A stretch of 64,000 bases of DNA from Nocardiopsis alba DSM 43377 (GTDB taxonomy: Bacteria > Actinomycetota > Actinomycetes > Streptosporangiales > Streptosporangiaceae), in contig NZ_ANAC01000013.1 in the NCBI RefSeq assembly GCF_000341225.1, forward strand, positions 215,811 through 279,810, read 5' to 3'. Below the pieces are notes generated by a model. It did no database searches. It was not told where the DNA came from and worked only from the letters and a program-made list of their open reading frames with translations. Position numbers and translations under genes: made by a program. Every line of letters starts with the position of its first letter. The first letter of the stretch is position 1. Below are positions 26,881 through 35,817 of this stretch, piece after piece.

Positions 26881-29216
26881 CCGACAGGGATGACTACCCC
26901 GATAGTCCCTACCGTGGCCGTGCCGACCGTCAGGACGGCTACGACTACGACCCGCTCACCGATCCTCTTCCCACGCAACCCCCGTCGCGTGGCCGTAGGG
27001 CTCGGCCCGAGCCGGCTCCGAACCCCTGGGCGGAGCCCCCGGCCGCCGCCCGTCGCGCGGGGCCGCCCACCGGCGACATCCCCGGTGGCCCCCCGGCCCC
27101 CGGCCGCCGACGCAGGCCCGGACCGCCCACCGAGGGCGAAGCGGGCCCCGCGGTCCCCCCGCGCCGTTCCGGCGCCGCCGACGCCCTCAGAGGCGGTCGC
27201 GCGGCCCGGGGCGGGCGACCCTCCCGAGAGCCGGCCGCCCCCGGTCCCGAGGCTCCCGGCGCGCCCGGGAGGGCCGGCGCCGATCCGACGCAGGAGGCGC
27301 TCGCCGCGCTCGCGAACCTGGGCGGCGCCCCCGCCGCCCCGCAGGAGACCACCGGTCGGGAACGTCCCGCACGCGGTACCGACGCTCCTCTGGAGGAGCC
27401 GCCCCGCAGGCGGCGCCGAGCCCGTGTGGAGGAGGCCCCCGAACCCCGTTCCTCGCTCTGGGACGACGCCGAGGACGAGCCCACGCCGGCCTTCTTCGCG
27501 GACGAGCCCGAGGAGCCGAGGGGCCGTCGCGCCCGCCGTAAACGCGCCGCGCGAGAAGAGGCGCGTGCCCGTGAGACGGGTGAGTTCCCCTCCGCCCCCC
27601 AGGAGGAGCGTCCGGTGGGCCGCCGCGCCCGCCGTCGTGCCCGTCCCGAGCCGGAGGAGAGCGTCGACGGCGGAGCGTTCGCCGCGGCCCCCTTCGACGA
27701 CGTCGCTCCCGAGCCCGAACCCGAACCCGAGCCCGGGTTCACGCCGGAGCCCGAATTCGAACCGGAACCGAAGGGCCGTCGTGGACGGCGCCGCCGCGCG
27801 CCCGAACCCGATAGCGGAGCCTTCCCGCTTCCCGAGGAGGAACCGCGCCGGAGCGGTGCCCTGCCGATCCCTGAGGAGGACGAGGCCGAGGTCGAGTCCG
27901 ATCCCGTCTCGGAGGAGGAGCCGACCGGCCGTCGCGGTCGTGGCCGCCGTCGTTCCCGTCGGGTGAGGAAGAGGCCCGAGCCGGAACCCGTGGTCGAGGA
28001 CGCTCCCGAGGAGGAACCTGAGGAGGACGACTACGAGGAGGAGAGCCTCGAGGACATCGCGGCCTCCTACGGGGACAGCCGCGCCACGCGCAGACGCGCC
28101 AAGGCGGCCAAGCAGCGGGCCAAGCGACTGGCCGCGGCCAAGGGCGGCGGTGGTGGCGGGGCCCCCCGACGCCGTCGCGGCAAGGGCTTCATGATCCTGC
28201 TCGCCCTGGTGCTGATGCTGGTGATCGCCGGTGGTGGCTTCGTGGTGATGCGCACCTACGTGTTCCCCGCCGACTACGCGGGTGAGGGCTCCGGAGAGAT
28301 CGTCATCACGGTCGAGGAGGGGCAGAGCGGAACGGCCGTCGGCCGGACCCTCTCGGACGCGGGCGTCGTCGCCAGCGTGCGGGCCTTCACCAACGCCCTC
28401 GATCAGCAGGAGCAGGGTCTGACCCCCGGCACCTACTCCCTGGCGGAGGGGATGAGCGGGGCGAGCGCCGTCGCCGCCCTGCTCGACCAGGACAACCGCC
28501 TGGGCGGCGAGGTCCTCATCCGCGAGGGACTGCGGAGCGACCAGATACTGGAGAAGCTGGCCGACAACACCGACGTCTCCCTGGAGGAGTTGGAGGCGGC
28601 CTACGAGCAGACCGACGAACTCGGCCTGCCCGACTACGCGACGGAGGGCCCCGCGGGCTACCTCTTCCCGGCCACGTACCGTTTCGAACCGGGTACCGAG
28701 GCCATGTCGATACTGCGCACGATGGTCACCCAGCACCGTCAGGTCACCGAGGCGATGAACCTGGAGGATCGCGCGGCCGACCTCGGTTACGACGCCAACG
28801 AGATCATGGCGATCGCCTCCATCGTCCAGGCCGAGAGCGGCGGGGTCGACGACATGGCCAAGATCTCCCGTGTGGTGCACAACCGCCTGGACATCGACAT
28901 GGCGTTGCAGATGGACAGCACCTGCTTCTACGCCATCGGCGAGTACGGCATCGCCCTCGACAACGATCAGCGGGCGGCCTGTGAGGCCGACACCAGCGGT
29001 TTCGACACCTACCACAAGACCGGGCTCATCCCCGGACCGTTCGTCGCCCCGGGCGAGGACGCCATCGAGGCGGCCCTCGAGCCGGAGGAGGGGGACTGGC
29101 TGTACTTCGTGGCCACCGACCCCGAGAACGGCGTCACCGAGTTCACCGACGACTACGACGAGTTCCTGGTGCTGAAGGACCGTTTCCAGGAGACCTGGGG
29201 AGGCGGGCAGAACTGA
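26877..29216 (+). CDS. mltG: Endolytic murein transglycosylase MltG with long charged N-terminus
   Basis: Cuts nascent peptidoglycan strands outside the membrane. Usual MltG is near 350 residues; this has 779. The first roughly 430 residues are cytosolic, disordered and rich in R, P, E, with repeated arginine blocks ([54 protein letters not shown]) alternating with acidic runs. A transmembrane helix follows (about 438-463, FMILLALVLMLVIAGGG). The YceG domain has the catalytic Glu653 in SIVQAESGG and then YHKTGLIPGPF. It is co-translated with ruvX and aroE. Confidence 0.93.
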   Translation: MTDRDDYPDSPYRGRADRQDGYDYDPLTDPLPTQPPSRGRRARPEPAPNPWAEPPAAARRAGPPTGDIPGGPPAPGRRRRPGPPTEGEAGPAVPPRRSGAADALRGGRAARGGRPSREPAAPGPEAPGAPGRAGADPTQEALAALANLGGAPAAPQETTGRERPARGTDAPLEEPPRRRRRARVEEAPEPRSSLWDDAEDEPTPAFFADEPEEPRGRRARRKRAAREEARARETGEFPSAPQEERPVGRRARRRARPEPEESVDGGAFAAAPFDDVAPEPEPEPEPGFTPEPEFEPEPKGRRGRRRRAPEPDSGAFPLPEEEPRRSGALPIPEEDEAEVESDPVSEEEPTGRRGRGRRRSRRVRKRPEPEPVVEDAPEEEPEEDDYEEESLEDIAASYGDSRATRRRAKAAKQRAKRLAAAKGGGGGGAPRRRRGKGFMILLALVLMLVIAGGGFVVMRTYVFPADYAGEGSGEIVITVEEGQSGTAVGRTLSDAGVVASVRAFTNALDQQEQGLTPGTYSLAEGMSGASAVAALLDQDNRLGGEVLIREGLRSDQILEKLADNTDVSLEELEAAYEQTDELGLPDYATEGPAGYLFPATYRFEPGTEAMSILRTMVTQHRQVTEAMNLEDRAADLGYDANEIMAIASIVQAESGGVDDMAKISRVVHNRLDIDMALQMDSTCFYAIGEYGIALDNDQRAACEADTSGFDTYHKTGLIPGPFVAPGEDAIEAALEPEEGDWLYFVATDPENGVTEFTDDYDEFLVLKDRFQETWGGGQN

Positions 29217-30043
29217 TGCGCGCGGCCGTCCTGGGCTCGCCGGTGGCCCACTCCCTCTCACCGGTCCTGCACTCGGCGGCCTATCGGGAGATGGGTCTGA
29301 CCGACTGGTCCTACGAGTGCTTCGAGTGCGACGAGGCGGGGTTGGCCCCCTTCCTCGACGGACTCGAACCGGGCGAATGGGCGGGGCTCTCCCTGACCAT
29401 GCCGCTCAAGCGTCGGGCCATGGAACTGGCCTCCGAGGTGGACGCCCTGGCCGTGGAGGTCGGCGGGGCCAACACCCTGGTCCGTCGGAACGGGGGCTGG
29501 AGCGCCCGTAACACCGACGTCGAGGGGATCACGACCGCGCTGACCGAGGCGGGCGCGGGCTCGCCCCGGGACGCGGTCGTCCTGGGAGCGGGCGCCACCG
29601 CGGCCTCGGCCCTGGCCGCCCTGCGCGAGCTGGGGCTCGCGGGCCCGGTGACCGTACTGGCACGCAGCACGGCGCGCGCCGGCGAGGTGACCCGGGCCGC
29701 CGAACGTCTGGGTGTTCCCGTGTCGGTGGCCCCGTTGGCGGAGATCGACCGGTACCTGGACGTCGACCTGGTCGTCTCCACCCTGCCCTCCGGAGCCGCC
29801 GACGCCCACGCCGACGTGCTGGCCGTCTCGCGGGCCGATCTCTTCGACGTGGTCTACGCGCCCTGGCCGACCAGGGCGGCCGAGACGGTCGAGGCCCGCG
29901 GTGGTCGCGTGGTGGGCGGTTTCCCGATGCTGTTGCATCAGGCGGTGGCCCAGGTCCGCGCGATGACGGGTCGGGAGGACGTTCCGGTGACGGCCATGAG
30001 GGCGGCCGGGGAGGCCGAACTGGCCCGCCGTGCGACGTCCTGA
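29216..30043 (+). CDS. aroE: Shikimate dehydrogenase
   Basis: NADP-dependent reduction of 3-dehydroshikimate to shikimate in aromatic amino acid synthesis. The 275 residues include AVLGSPVAHSLSPVLHSAAY (substrate Ser pair), LTMPLKR with the catalytic Lys, NTDVEGI, the nucleotide motif LGAGATAASALAAL, and C-terminal GFPMLLHQAVAQ. ATG overlaps the mltG stop (TGATG). The aroCKB genes that often follow are not present. Confidence 0.93.
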   Translation: MRAAVLGSPVAHSLSPVLHSAAYREMGLTDWSYECFECDEAGLAPFLDGLEPGEWAGLSLTMPLKRRAMELASEVDALAVEVGGANTLVRRNGGWSARNTDVEGITTALTEAGAGSPRDAVVLGAGATAASALAALRELGLAGPVTVLARSTARAGEVTRAAERLGVPVSVAPLAEIDRYLDVDLVVSTLPSGAADAHADVLAVSRADLFDVVYAPWPTRAAETVEARGGRVVGGFPMLLHQAVAQVRAMTGREDVPVTAMRAAGEAELARRATS

Positions 30044-30105
30044 CCGGCCCCGAACCTTCGTGAGGGGATCGTCGAAGGCGGTCCGGGTGGAGTGGTCGGA
30101 ACTCC

Positions 30106-30114
30106 TGATAGAAT
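30106..30114 (+). promoter_or_regulatory. Extended -10 promoter of the infC operon
   Basis: TGATAGAAT is an extended -10 (TGn plus TAGAAT). Transcription would start near 30121, giving an untranslated leader of about 340 bases before infC. Confidence 0.55.
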
Positions 30115-30305
30115 CGTGGTAATCGACTTGGTCCGGTGTGTCCCGACATACCGGAACCGCAAGCGGAGATGATCCTCCCACCCGCCGGGCACTGCTCGCG
30201 CGGGTCCGGTCGCACGAAGGGCGCGTCGCGCCGTCCCACGGGATCTCGGTCCTCCGAGGTCCGGGACGCGGTCGCCGCCTTCGCCGTGACGTTCCGGTCG
30301 GATCG

Positions 30306-30340
30306 CCCCGCTTGCACACGCTGGCGGGGTTTTTCCTTTT
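30306..30340 (+). terminator. Attenuator-type terminator in the infC leader
   Basis: CCCCGC, a 12-base loop, GCGGGG, then TTTTTCCTTTT. This is the clearest classical rho-independent terminator in the window, yet it sits in front of infC, about 120 bases upstream of its start, and not after a gene. That position suggests regulated premature termination. Confidence 0.75.
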
Positions 30341-30463
30341 GTGGTGGGACCCCGGAGCGGGCGGGTGGCCTGAACAAAGCGCGGGCGACCCGGTCGAACA
30401 GGCCGACCACCGGACGGTGGACGGCCGGTCCCAGGTAATCCGAGAAAGCTAGGGAGGGGTCTC

Positions 30464-31048
30464 ATCAGCGCCGAGCCCCGCATCAATGACCGTATCCGGG
30501 TGCCCGAGGTCCGACTCGTCGGACCCAACGGTGAGCAGGTCGGAATCGTCTCCGTGCAGGACGCCCTGCGTCTGGCCCAGGAGTCCGACCTCGACCTCGT
30601 CGAGGTCGCGCCGACCGCGCGCCCGCCGGTCGCCAAGCTGATGGACTACGGCAAGTTCAAGTACGAGTCCGCGGTCAAGGCCCGTGAGTCGCGCAAGAAC
30701 CAGTCGAACACGATCATCAAGGAGATCAAGCTCCGCCCGAAGATCGACCCGCACGACTATGAGACCAAGAAGGGTCACGTCGTCCGGTTCCTCAAGGGCG
30801 GGGACAAGGTCAAGGTGACGATCATGTTCCGCGGTCGTGAGCAGTCCCGCCCCGAACTCGGGCGCAGGCTGCTGGTGCGACTGGCCGAGGACGTCAAGGA
30901 CCTCGGCACGGTCGAGTCCCAGCCCAAGCAGGACGGCCGCAACATGGTCATGGTGATCGGTCCGCACAAGCGGCGTTCCGAGCACAAGGCCGAGGCCCGT
31001 GCGGCGGCCGGGGAGAAGGCCCGCCGCGAGCGGAGCGACCAGGCGTAG
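30464..31048 (+). CDS. infC: Translation initiation factor IF-3 (AUC start codon)
   Basis: IF-3 binds the 30S subunit and checks the initiation codon. The family N-terminus [19 protein letters not shown] begins right after an ATC at 30464, with GGGAGGGG 4-6 bases upstream. No ATG, GTG or TTG exists in frame before the GTG at 30500, which would delete the conserved RINDRIR. So translation probably starts at AUC, as in other IF-3 genes where a poor start codon lets IF-3 limit its own synthesis. The 194 residues contain [11 protein letters not shown] and the C-domain [19 protein letters not shown]. Confidence 0.93.
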   Translation: MSAEPRINDRIRVPEVRLVGPNGEQVGIVSVQDALRLAQESDLDLVEVAPTARPPVAKLMDYGKFKYESAVKARESRKNQSNTIIKEIKLRPKIDPHDYETKKGHVVRFLKGGDKVKVTIMFRGREQSRPELGRRLLVRLAEDVKDLGTVESQPKQDGRNMVMVIGPHKRRSEHKAEARAAAGEKARRERSDQA

Positions 31049-31063
31049 ACGCCAGGGAGGTCT

Positions 31064-31202
31064 CCCGCCGCCCGGCCCGCCGTCGAGGCGGGACCCGGGT
31101 GGCGGGGGCACCGTGCGCGACGGCCCGTGATGCACAGGCGTGGCGCCCCAAGACCCCGCCTAGCGCGGAACAACCGCGTCGTCGGTCCATGATCGACGAC
31201 GC
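31064..31202 (+). promoter_or_regulatory. Structured infC-rpmI spacer
   Basis: The 181-base spacer holds a nested hairpin: 31064-31075 pairs with 31095-31106 (12 bp, one G-U) around an inner CCCGCC-GTCGA-GGCGGG. A second stem is GCGTCGTCG (31176-31184) with CGACGACGC (31194-31202), ending 12 bases before the rpmI ribosome site. These could tune rpmI and rplT expression. Confidence 0.45.
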
Positions 31203-31229
31203 GCCGACGGAGTAGGAGACGACGGCGAC

Positions 31230-31424
31230 ATGCCGAAGAACAAGTCCCACAGCGGAGCCAAGGACCGTTTCAAGGTCACCGGTTCCGGCAAGATCATGCG
31301 CCGCCGTGCCAACAAGAACCACATCCTTGAGCACAAGACCTCCAAGCGTAAGCGCAAGCTGAGCAACGAGGCCGTGCTCTCCCCGGCCGACACCAAGAAC
31401 ATCAAGAAGCTCTTGGGCAAGTAG
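31230..31424 (+). CDS. rpmI: 50S ribosomal protein L35
   Basis: Small, basic ribosomal protein of 64 residues with the family start [20 protein letters not shown] and the basic core [23 protein letters not shown] with AGGAGA about 10 bases upstream. Standard place between infC and rplT. Confidence 0.97.
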   Translation: MPKNKSHSGAKDRFKVTGSGKIMRRRANKNHILEHKTSKRKRKLSNEAVLSPADTKNIKKLLGK

Positions 31425-31589
31425 TACCGGAGAACCTCTCGTCCTCCTCGGCAGTGCCCGCGCGTCCGACCCGGTCGGTGCGTGTCAGGCGCTCGGGGGA
31501 CGACCACCTGAAGCGAACACGGCCGCCGGGCCCGTCCTGGTCGGACCGGACGGCGCGCCGTGCGCCGGAAGAACAATGAGGGAGTCACT

Positions 31590-31961
31590 GTGGCACGCGT
31601 GAAGCGGGCTCTCAACGCCAAGAAGAAGCGCAAGGTCGTTCTCGACCGGGCCAGTGGTTACCGCGGGCAGCGCTCGCGCCTGTACCGCAAGGCCAAGGAG
31701 CAGATGCTCCACTCGATGACCTACTCCTACCGGGACCGCAAGGACCGCAAGGGGCAGTTCCGTCGTCTGTGGATCCAGCGCATCAACGCCGCCTCCCGCG
31801 CTCACGGTCTGACCTACAACCGTCTCATCCAGGGTCTGAAGCTGGCCGAGATCGAGGTCGACCGTCGCATGCTGGCTGAGCTGGCCGTCAACGACGAGGC
31901 CGCCTTCGCCGCGCTGGTGGAGAAGGCCAAGCAGGCCCTGCCCGCCCCCGCCGCGGCCTGA
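31590..31961 (+). CDS. rplT: 50S ribosomal protein L20
   Basis: Binds 23S rRNA early in 50S assembly; in Firmicutes and E. coli it also represses its own operon. The 123 residues start [18 protein letters not shown] and include [16 protein letters not shown] and [14 protein letters not shown] 31590 with GAGGGA upstream is preferred over an in-frame ATG/GTG 30 bases earlier, which lacks family similarity. Confidence 0.97.
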   Translation: MARVKRALNAKKKRKVVLDRASGYRGQRSRLYRKAKEQMLHSMTYSYRDRKDRKGQFRRLWIQRINAASRAHGLTYNRLIQGLKLAEIEVDRRMLAELAVNDEAAFAALVEKAKQALPAPAAA

Positions 31962-31989
31962 CGGTTTCGTAAGACAGATACGGGTAGCG

Positions 31990-32838
31990 ATGGCGAGCCA
32001 CGAGTTCACGAGTGTCCGATCACCCAGGATCAAGGGGGTTCGGCGGCTCGCCAAGCGCACCTTCCGCCAGCGTGAGCGGCGCTTCCTCGCGGAAGGCCCC
32101 CAGGCTGTGCGGGAGGCCCTGGCCGCCGTCAACGGCGGTGACGGGCGGTCCCCCTATGGAGGGGCCGCCCACGGTGTGGTCGAGGTCTACGCCACGGCGG
32201 AGGCCATGCAACGCCACATCGACCTGATGGACGCGGCCCACACCGCGGGCGTGCCCACCCATCGGGTCAGCCTCGACGTGATGTCCGAACTGGCGCAGAC
32301 CATCACCCCTCAGGGGGTCATCGCGGTCTGCGAGTTCGTCGACGTCCCCTTGGAGAAGGTCACCGACGTGCGTCTGGCCGTCGTCCTCTCCCACGTACGC
32401 GATCCCGGTAACGCCGGGACGGTCCTGCGCACCGCCGACGCGGCCGGAGCCGACGTCGTGATCTTCACCGACGCCTCCGTGGACCCCTACAACGGCAAGT
32501 GCGTGCGCGCCTCCGCCGGAAGCCTGTTCCACCTGCCCGTCGTGGTGGGGGTGCCCGTGGCCCGGGCCATCGACTTCCTGCACGACGCGGACGCCAAGGT
32601 GTGGGCCGCCGACGGCGGTGGCGACCGGGACCTGCACCAGGTGGCCGACGACGGCGCTCTGGACGGTCCGGTCGGCTGGGTCTTCGGCAACGAGGCCTGG
32701 GGGCTGCCCGAGGAGACCGTCCGTCTCACCGACGGCGCGGTCAGCGTTCCGATCTACGGCGGGGCCGAAAGCCTGAATCTGGCCACGGCCGCCGCGGTCT
32801 GTCTGTACACCACCGCACGCCAGCAGAGACGCGCCTGA
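31990..32838 (+). CDS. TrmH/SpoU-family RNA 2'-O-methyltransferase
   Basis: SAM-dependent methylation of a ribose 2'-OH in rRNA or tRNA. The 282 residues show an N-terminal substrate-binding domain (SPRIKGVRRLAKRTFRQRER) and the trefoil-knot SPOUT domain with motifs RDPGNAGTVLRTADAAGAD, VFGNEAWGLP and ESLNLATAAAVCLY. Position next to rplT suggests an rRNA target; the family includes RlmB and the thiostrepton-resistance enzyme, and I cannot choose the exact nucleotide. Confidence 0.9.
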   Translation: MASHEFTSVRSPRIKGVRRLAKRTFRQRERRFLAEGPQAVREALAAVNGGDGRSPYGGAAHGVVEVYATAEAMQRHIDLMDAAHTAGVPTHRVSLDVMSELAQTITPQGVIAVCEFVDVPLEKVTDVRLAVVLSHVRDPGNAGTVLRTADAAGADVVIFTDASVDPYNGKCVRASAGSLFHLPVVVGVPVARAIDFLHDADAKVWAADGGGDRDLHQVADDGALDGPVGWVFGNEAWGLPEETVRLTDGAVSVPIYGGAESLNLATAAAVCLYTTARQQRRA

Positions 32839-33351
32839 TCCGGGTACCCGCGCCCGAGCCCGTCTCCACGTGCGGTGACGCTCCGTGCATCGTCACCGAA
32901 CGGCCCGATCACGCGACCGTGGGTGTGCACGACCGGTAACAGGTTGTGCCAACACCTCGGAATGCACGTGCACCAGGCCCGAGTGTCGATAGGGTCGGAG
33001 CGGCACCACGGCGGTTCATGCGCATCCCGCTTGACCGCGCTCACACGACCCGTGTCACGGGTGGAGACGTGCGCCCGCCTCCTGGATCGGGCAGGCTCGG
33101 CCACACGGTGTGAGTATCCGGACCGTGATCGCGGTCGACCGGCCCGCCCCCGGGGACGGGTGTGGGAACGGTGTCCGCAAGTTCGGTCTTCCGCCCGACG
33201 CCGCGTCACGGAACACGAGGCGTACCGGGCGGGAGTGCAGGGTAGACCTGCGGTGGTGTCCAGGGGAGAGTTGGAAACGGACACCACCGAGCAGTGATCC
33301 GCGGCCTGGGACCCCCGTGCCGTGGACCTTCGGAGGGGAGCGGGGAGAGGC
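32839..33351. other. Intergenic region before the PAS kinase
   Basis: 513 bases. TGCACGTGCA (32963-32972) is a 10-bp palindrome. The sequence has open frames but none shows codon bias or a protein family. It should contain the promoter for the kinase gene; no clear -10/-35 pair is seen. Confidence 0.35.
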
Positions 33352-34488
33352 GTGGGCAGCGGCCGGCAGGTGGACCAACCGGCGGAGGACTCCGACAGCG
33401 CGGTGACGTATCCGATGGACGGCCCCGCGCCGGCCGACGTCGACACCGCGTCCCCCGGGGGAGCGCCCCTGCACGCCGACGATCTGCCGGACGGGGTCGT
33501 TATCGCCGACGCCCGGGGCCGGGTCGTCCTCTTCAACACCCAGGCCGCCCAGCTCGTCGGGGTTCCCGCGGAGTCGGCGCTGGGCCACGACTACCGTTCC
33601 GCCCTACCTCTGCGAGGGCTCGACGGGCACGACTGGTGGGAGGCCAGCGACCCCTACGGAGGCGATCGCGATCGCACCCGTCAGGTCGAACGGGTCCTCT
33701 GCCTGCCCGACGAACGCGAGATCCTCGTCGCCGCCCGCTACGTCCGGGTCAGGCCCGGGGGCGATCTCGTCCGTCTCGTGGTCACCCTCAGGGACGCCTC
33801 GGCGCGGGCCGACCGCTCCCGGGCCGACCTGGTCTCCGAGGTCGCTCACGAACTGCGCTCCCCCCTGACCAGTGTGAAGGGCTTCACCTCCACGCTGCTC
33901 ACCAAATGGGAACGGCTGACCGACAAGCAGAAGCTGTTCATGCTGGAGACGGTCAACGCCGACGCCGACCGTGTCACCCGGCTGATCCACGACCTTCTGG
34001 ACGTCTCGCGGATCGAATCCGGGCGGCTGGAGGTGCGTCGCCAGGTCGTCGACCTGCCGGAGGCGGTCCGCAAGGTGGTCGCGGGGCGGGTCGCGGCGGG
34101 GGAGTCCGAGGAGCGCTTCCGTGTGGAGGCGCACGGCGATCTTCCTCAAATGTGGCTGGACCCCGACAAGCTCGAACAGATCCTCTCCAACCTCGTGGAA
34201 AACGGGGTGCGGCACGGCGCTGGTACTGTCAGTATCGTGATCGAGCCGTGTGAGGGAGGAGCAGCGGTGTCGGTGCGCGACGAAGGCCAGGGCATAGCGC
34301 CCGAGACCATTCCGCGCGTCTTCCGCCAGTTCTGGCGCAGCAAGCGCCGTGGCGGGACCGGCCTCGGACTGTTCATCGTCAAGGGCCTCGTCGAGGCCCA
34401 CGGCGGCACGATCACCGTTGGCCGCGCCCCCAACGGTGGCGCAGAGTTCCGATTTACCATGCCCGCCGGGACGCCCGAGTTCGTCTGA
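33352..34488 (+). CDS. Soluble PAS-domain sensor histidine kinase, no adjacent regulator
   Basis: A 378-residue cytosolic kinase. PAS domain (about 40-140: PDGVVIADARGRVVLFNTQA), HisKA dimerisation with phospho-acceptor His in VSEVAHELRSPLTSVKGF, and HATPase with the N box NLVENGVRHG, G1 DEGQGIAPE and G2 GTGLGLFIVKGL. No transmembrane helices, so it senses something inside. GTG 33352 has GGGGAGAG 5 bases upstream; in-frame starts at 33322 and 33403/33415 are possible. No response regulator lies nearby. The same gene precedes pheST in Streptomyces. Confidence 0.88.
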   Translation: MGSGRQVDQPAEDSDSAVTYPMDGPAPADVDTASPGGAPLHADDLPDGVVIADARGRVVLFNTQAAQLVGVPAESALGHDYRSALPLRGLDGHDWWEASDPYGGDRDRTRQVERVLCLPDEREILVAARYVRVRPGGDLVRLVVTLRDASARADRSRADLVSEVAHELRSPLTSVKGFTSTLLTKWERLTDKQKLFMLETVNADADRVTRLIHDLLDVSRIESGRLEVRRQVVDLPEAVRKVVAGRVAAGESEERFRVEAHGDLPQMWLDPDKLEQILSNLVENGVRHGAGTVSIVIEPCEGGAAVSVRDEGQGIAPETIPRVFRQFWRSKRRGGTGLGLFIVKGLVEAHGGTITVGRAPNGGAEFRFTMPAGTPEFV

Positions 34489-34698
34489 GCAGTCAGACCC
34501 TTCGGCCCCGGTGGGCGCACGAGGCTCCCCGTGTTCCGTCGTGGACCTTCCACGGGGCGGCCCGTCAATCCAGGGCCGGTCTCACCGCCGGCCCGACGTG
34601 ACCCTGTGCTCTTCCTGTCGGCTTCGTCCGCCCCGAGCGGACCGTGACTGCCGCCCGCGCCCGCGTCCGCCGGTGCGGTGTCGGCGAGGCAACCAAAC
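34489..34698 (+). promoter_or_regulatory. pheST leader with two hairpins
   Basis: CCCCGTG (34527-34533) pairs with CACGGGG (34551-34557), and GGGCCGG pairs with CCGGCCC around 34573-34592. No T-box specifier or AGGGUGGNACCGCG-type core is visible. Possible terminator for the kinase gene or attenuator of pheST. Confidence 0.35.
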
Positions 34699-35817
34699 AT
34701 GTCTGCACCGAACAATTCCTTCGACCCGGTCGAGGTGACCCCCCTGCACCCCGACGAGGTCGCCCGCATGCGCGAGGAGGCGTTGGCCGCCATCGAGGCC
34801 GCCGCCGATCTCGCCGAACTCAAGGAGGTCAGGCTCGCCCACGCCTCCGACCGTTCCCCGTTGGCCCTGGCCAACCGTGAGATCGGCGCCCTGCCCCCGG
34901 CCGCCAAGGCCGACGCCGGCAAGCGCGTGGGCGGGGCCCGCCGCGACATCGGCCAGGCCCTCAAGGCCCGCCAGGCCGTCCTGGAGGCCGAGCGCGACGA
35001 GCGGGTCCTGGTCGAGGAGCGCGTCGACGTCACCCTGCCCTGGGACCGTGTCCCCCGTGGGGCGCGTCACCCGCTGACCACGATCGCCGAGCGCATGGCC
35101 GACGTCTTCGTCGGCATGGGCTTCGAGATCGCCGAGGGCCCCGAGATCGAGGCCGAGTGGTTCAACTTCGACGCCCTCAACTTCCAGCCGGACCACCCCG
35201 CCCGCACCATGCAGGACACCTTCTTCGTGGAGGGGCCCGAGGGCGGTGAGTCCGGGCTGGTCATGCGGACCCACACCTCCCCGGTCCAGGTGCGCTCCCT
35301 GTTGACGCGCGACCTGCCCGTGTACGTGGTCGCCCCCGGCAAGACCTTCCGCACCGACGAGCTCGACGCGACGCACACGCCGGTCTTCCACCAGCTCGAA
35401 GGGCTGGTCGTGGACCGGGGCATCACCATGGCCCACCTGCGCGGAGCCATCGACACCTTCGTCGAGTCCTTCTTCGGAGAGGGCCTCAAGACCCGTTTCC
35501 GCGCCTCCTACTTCCCGTTCACCGAGCCGTCGGCCGAGGTGGACATGGAGTGCTTCGTGTGCCGAGGCGCCTCGGTGGGGGACCCGGACGCGCCGTGCCG
35601 CACCTGCTCCAGCGAGGGCTGGATCGAGATCGGCGGCTGCGGAGTGGTCAACCCGCGTGTGCTGGTGGCCGCGGGTGTGGACCCCGAGGTCTACAGCGGA
35701 TGGGCCTTCGGCCTGGGAATCGAACGAACACTGATGTTCGCGCACGACGTGCGCGACATGCGCGACATGGTCGAGGGCGACGTACGTTTCACCTCGGCGT
35801 TCGGGAGTGAGATCTGA
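34699..35817 (+). CDS. pheS: Phenylalanyl-tRNA synthetase alpha subunit
   Basis: Catalytic subunit of the alpha2-beta2 synthetase. N-terminal coiled coil, then class II motifs: motif 1 region [28 protein letters not shown], motif 2 [18 protein letters not shown], and motif 3 in [13 protein letters not shown]. 372 residues. ATG 34699 has GAGG about 9 bases upstream; a GTG at 34678 overlaps that site. Overlaps pheT (TGATG). Confidence 0.96.
   Translation: MSAPNNSFDPVEVTPLHPDEVARMREEALAAIEAAADLAELKEVRLAHASDRSPLALANREIGALPPAAKADAGKRVGGARRDIGQALKARQAVLEAERDERVLVEERVDVTLPWDRVPRGARHPLTTIAERMADVFVGMGFEIAEGPEIEAEWFNFDALNFQPDHPARTMQDTFFVEGPEGGESGLVMRTHTSPVQVRSLLTRDLPVYVVAPGKTFRTDELDATHTPVFHQLEGLVVDRGITMAHLRGAIDTFVESFFGEGLKTRFRASYFPFTEPSAEVDMECFVCRGASVGDPDAPCRTCSSEGWIEIGGCGVVNPRVLVAAGVDPEVYSGWAFGLGIERTLMFAHDVRDMRDMVEGDVRFTSAFGSEI

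Noticed and set aside
26568..29261. About 900-codon minus-strand frame opposite mltG
   Set aside because: Shadow of mltG; apparent repeats mirror its Arg/Pro-rich N-terminus.
30136..30438. Possible upstream peptide in the infC leader
   Set aside because: No ribosome site, and the frame runs through the terminator hairpin; codon use is not like the neighbours.
32875..33297. Possible 140-codon plus-strand gene before the PAS kinase
   Set aside because: Arg/Cys/His-rich composition, no ribosome site, no family; looks like a chance open frame.
34489..34698. T-box leader before pheST
   Set aside because: Hairpins exist but there is no T-box consensus sequence or specifier loop.
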